Positions 4,972-5,139 of a stretch of 5,139 bases of DNA are shown here, piece after piece. Position 1 is the stretch's first letter; the number at the start of each line of letters is the position of its first letter. The position numbers were made by a program, and so were the translations under genes. The stretch is from Clostridia bacterium. GTDB lineage: Bacteria > Bacillota > Clostridia > Oscillospirales > Acutalibacteraceae. The stretch is taken from positions 1-5,139 of the forward strand of contig CAAEIG010000117.1 of the NCBI GenBank assembly GCA_900755895.1. Reading direction: 5' to 3'. A model generated the notes under the pieces. The model did not search any database. It was not told where the DNA came from and saw only the letters and a program-made list of their open reading frames with translations.

Positions 4972-5068
4972 CCAACAGGGCCTCCTATCCGCCGGGGGTA
5001 TCCCAGCCCGGTCTCCCTGGACAACAGGGCACACGGAGGCGGACGCGGCCACAAAGGGGGCTCCTTTC

Positions 5069-5139
5069 TCACGGCTGTTCTCCGTCCTGCCCCTGACCAG
5101 CAGTCGCAGGTGCTGCCGCGCTCTTGGCCTGCGCACTCC
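5069..5139 (-). CDS. C-terminal end of an unidentified leftward gene (partial at right edge)
   Basis: The last 22 codons before a TGA at 5069-5071 read SAQAKSAAAPATAGQGQDGEQP. This Ala/Gly/Gln-rich, hydrophilic tail looks like a natural disordered C-terminus, whereas the other two leftward frames give arginine- or cysteine-rich shadow sequence. The gene would be upstream of the candidate transfer origin and in the same direction as the transfer genes. No domain is in view, so no function can be given. A short imperfect hairpin (AAAGG/CCTTT) lies just past the stop but lacks a T run. Confidence 0.45.
   Translation of the reverse strand, partial: SAQAKSAAAPATAGQGQDGEQP

Larger units (their letters stand above)
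4751..5068. other. Gene-free structured region, candidate origin of transfer
   Basis: No convincing gene lies here on either strand. The stretch contains three successive inverted repeats: AACCCCT/AGGGGTT at 4769-4775 and 4793-4799; AAAGCCC/GGGCTTT at 4857-4863 and 4873-4879; and a 12-bp stem with one mismatch at 4886-4913. It also holds three CGACCACCT repeats and a tandem 10-bp repeat (4952-4971). The longest hairpin is followed directly by TTTATCCTCG, which partly resembles the ATCCTG nick core of MOBP plasmids such as RP4. Being next to the relaxosome genes, separated only by mntA-hepT, this is the best origin-of-transfer candidate in the window. The assignment rests on position and architecture; a regulatory leader for the leftward operon is an alternative. 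Confidence 0.4.

Noticed and set aside
4915..5136. 73-residue minus-strand open frame in the structured region
   Set aside because: It is arginine-rich, lacks a Shine-Dalgarno in view, and crosses the repeats. The alternative frame ending at 5069 gives a more natural protein tail.

Overview
The window is a GC-rich piece of a conjugative or mobilizable element. It most resembles the integrative elements of gut Clostridia (Oscillospiraceae such as Flavonifractor and relatives). That placement is an inference from three things: the family-level resemblance of the transfer proteins, the strong GGAGG-type ribosome binding sites, and the use of GTG and TTG starts. No chromosomal housekeeping gene is present to fix the host.

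The leftward (minus) strand carries the transfer genes, in transcription order from right to left: the last codons of an unidentified gene (5069-5139); a structured, gene-free stretch (4751-5068); a ribbon-helix-helix relaxosome accessory protein (3547-3969); a MobP3/MobL-type relaxase (2075-3550, overlapping the accessory gene by 4 nt); a DUF3991/Toprim protein (449-1372); and the N-terminal part of a VirD4/TraG-type coupling protein (1-444, running off the left edge). Together these would nick and pilot the transferred strand and dock it to a type IV secretion channel.

Two complete toxin-antitoxin modules lie on the opposite (plus) strand inside this transfer operon. A MazEF pair (1469-2067) sits between the relaxase and the Toprim gene, and its stop codon is only 7 bp from the relaxase stop. 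An MntA-HepT pair (4060-4696) sits immediately upstream of the accessory gene. Each module has its own recognisable promoter with a 17-bp spacer, and each promoter overlaps a palindrome. The relaxosome genes are therefore bracketed by two addiction modules transcribed against them.

The gene-free stretch after hepT opens with a convincing intrinsic terminator. It then holds three inverted repeats, three copies of the 9-mer CGACCACCT, and a tandem 10-bp repeat. Its position beside the relaxosome genes and its architecture make it the best candidate for the origin of transfer, but this is not proven.

Every protein belongs to a known family. What merits follow-up is the arrangement: two antisense toxin-antitoxin modules around a mob cassette, one of which shares a compact 90-bp divergent control region with the relaxosome accessory gene.
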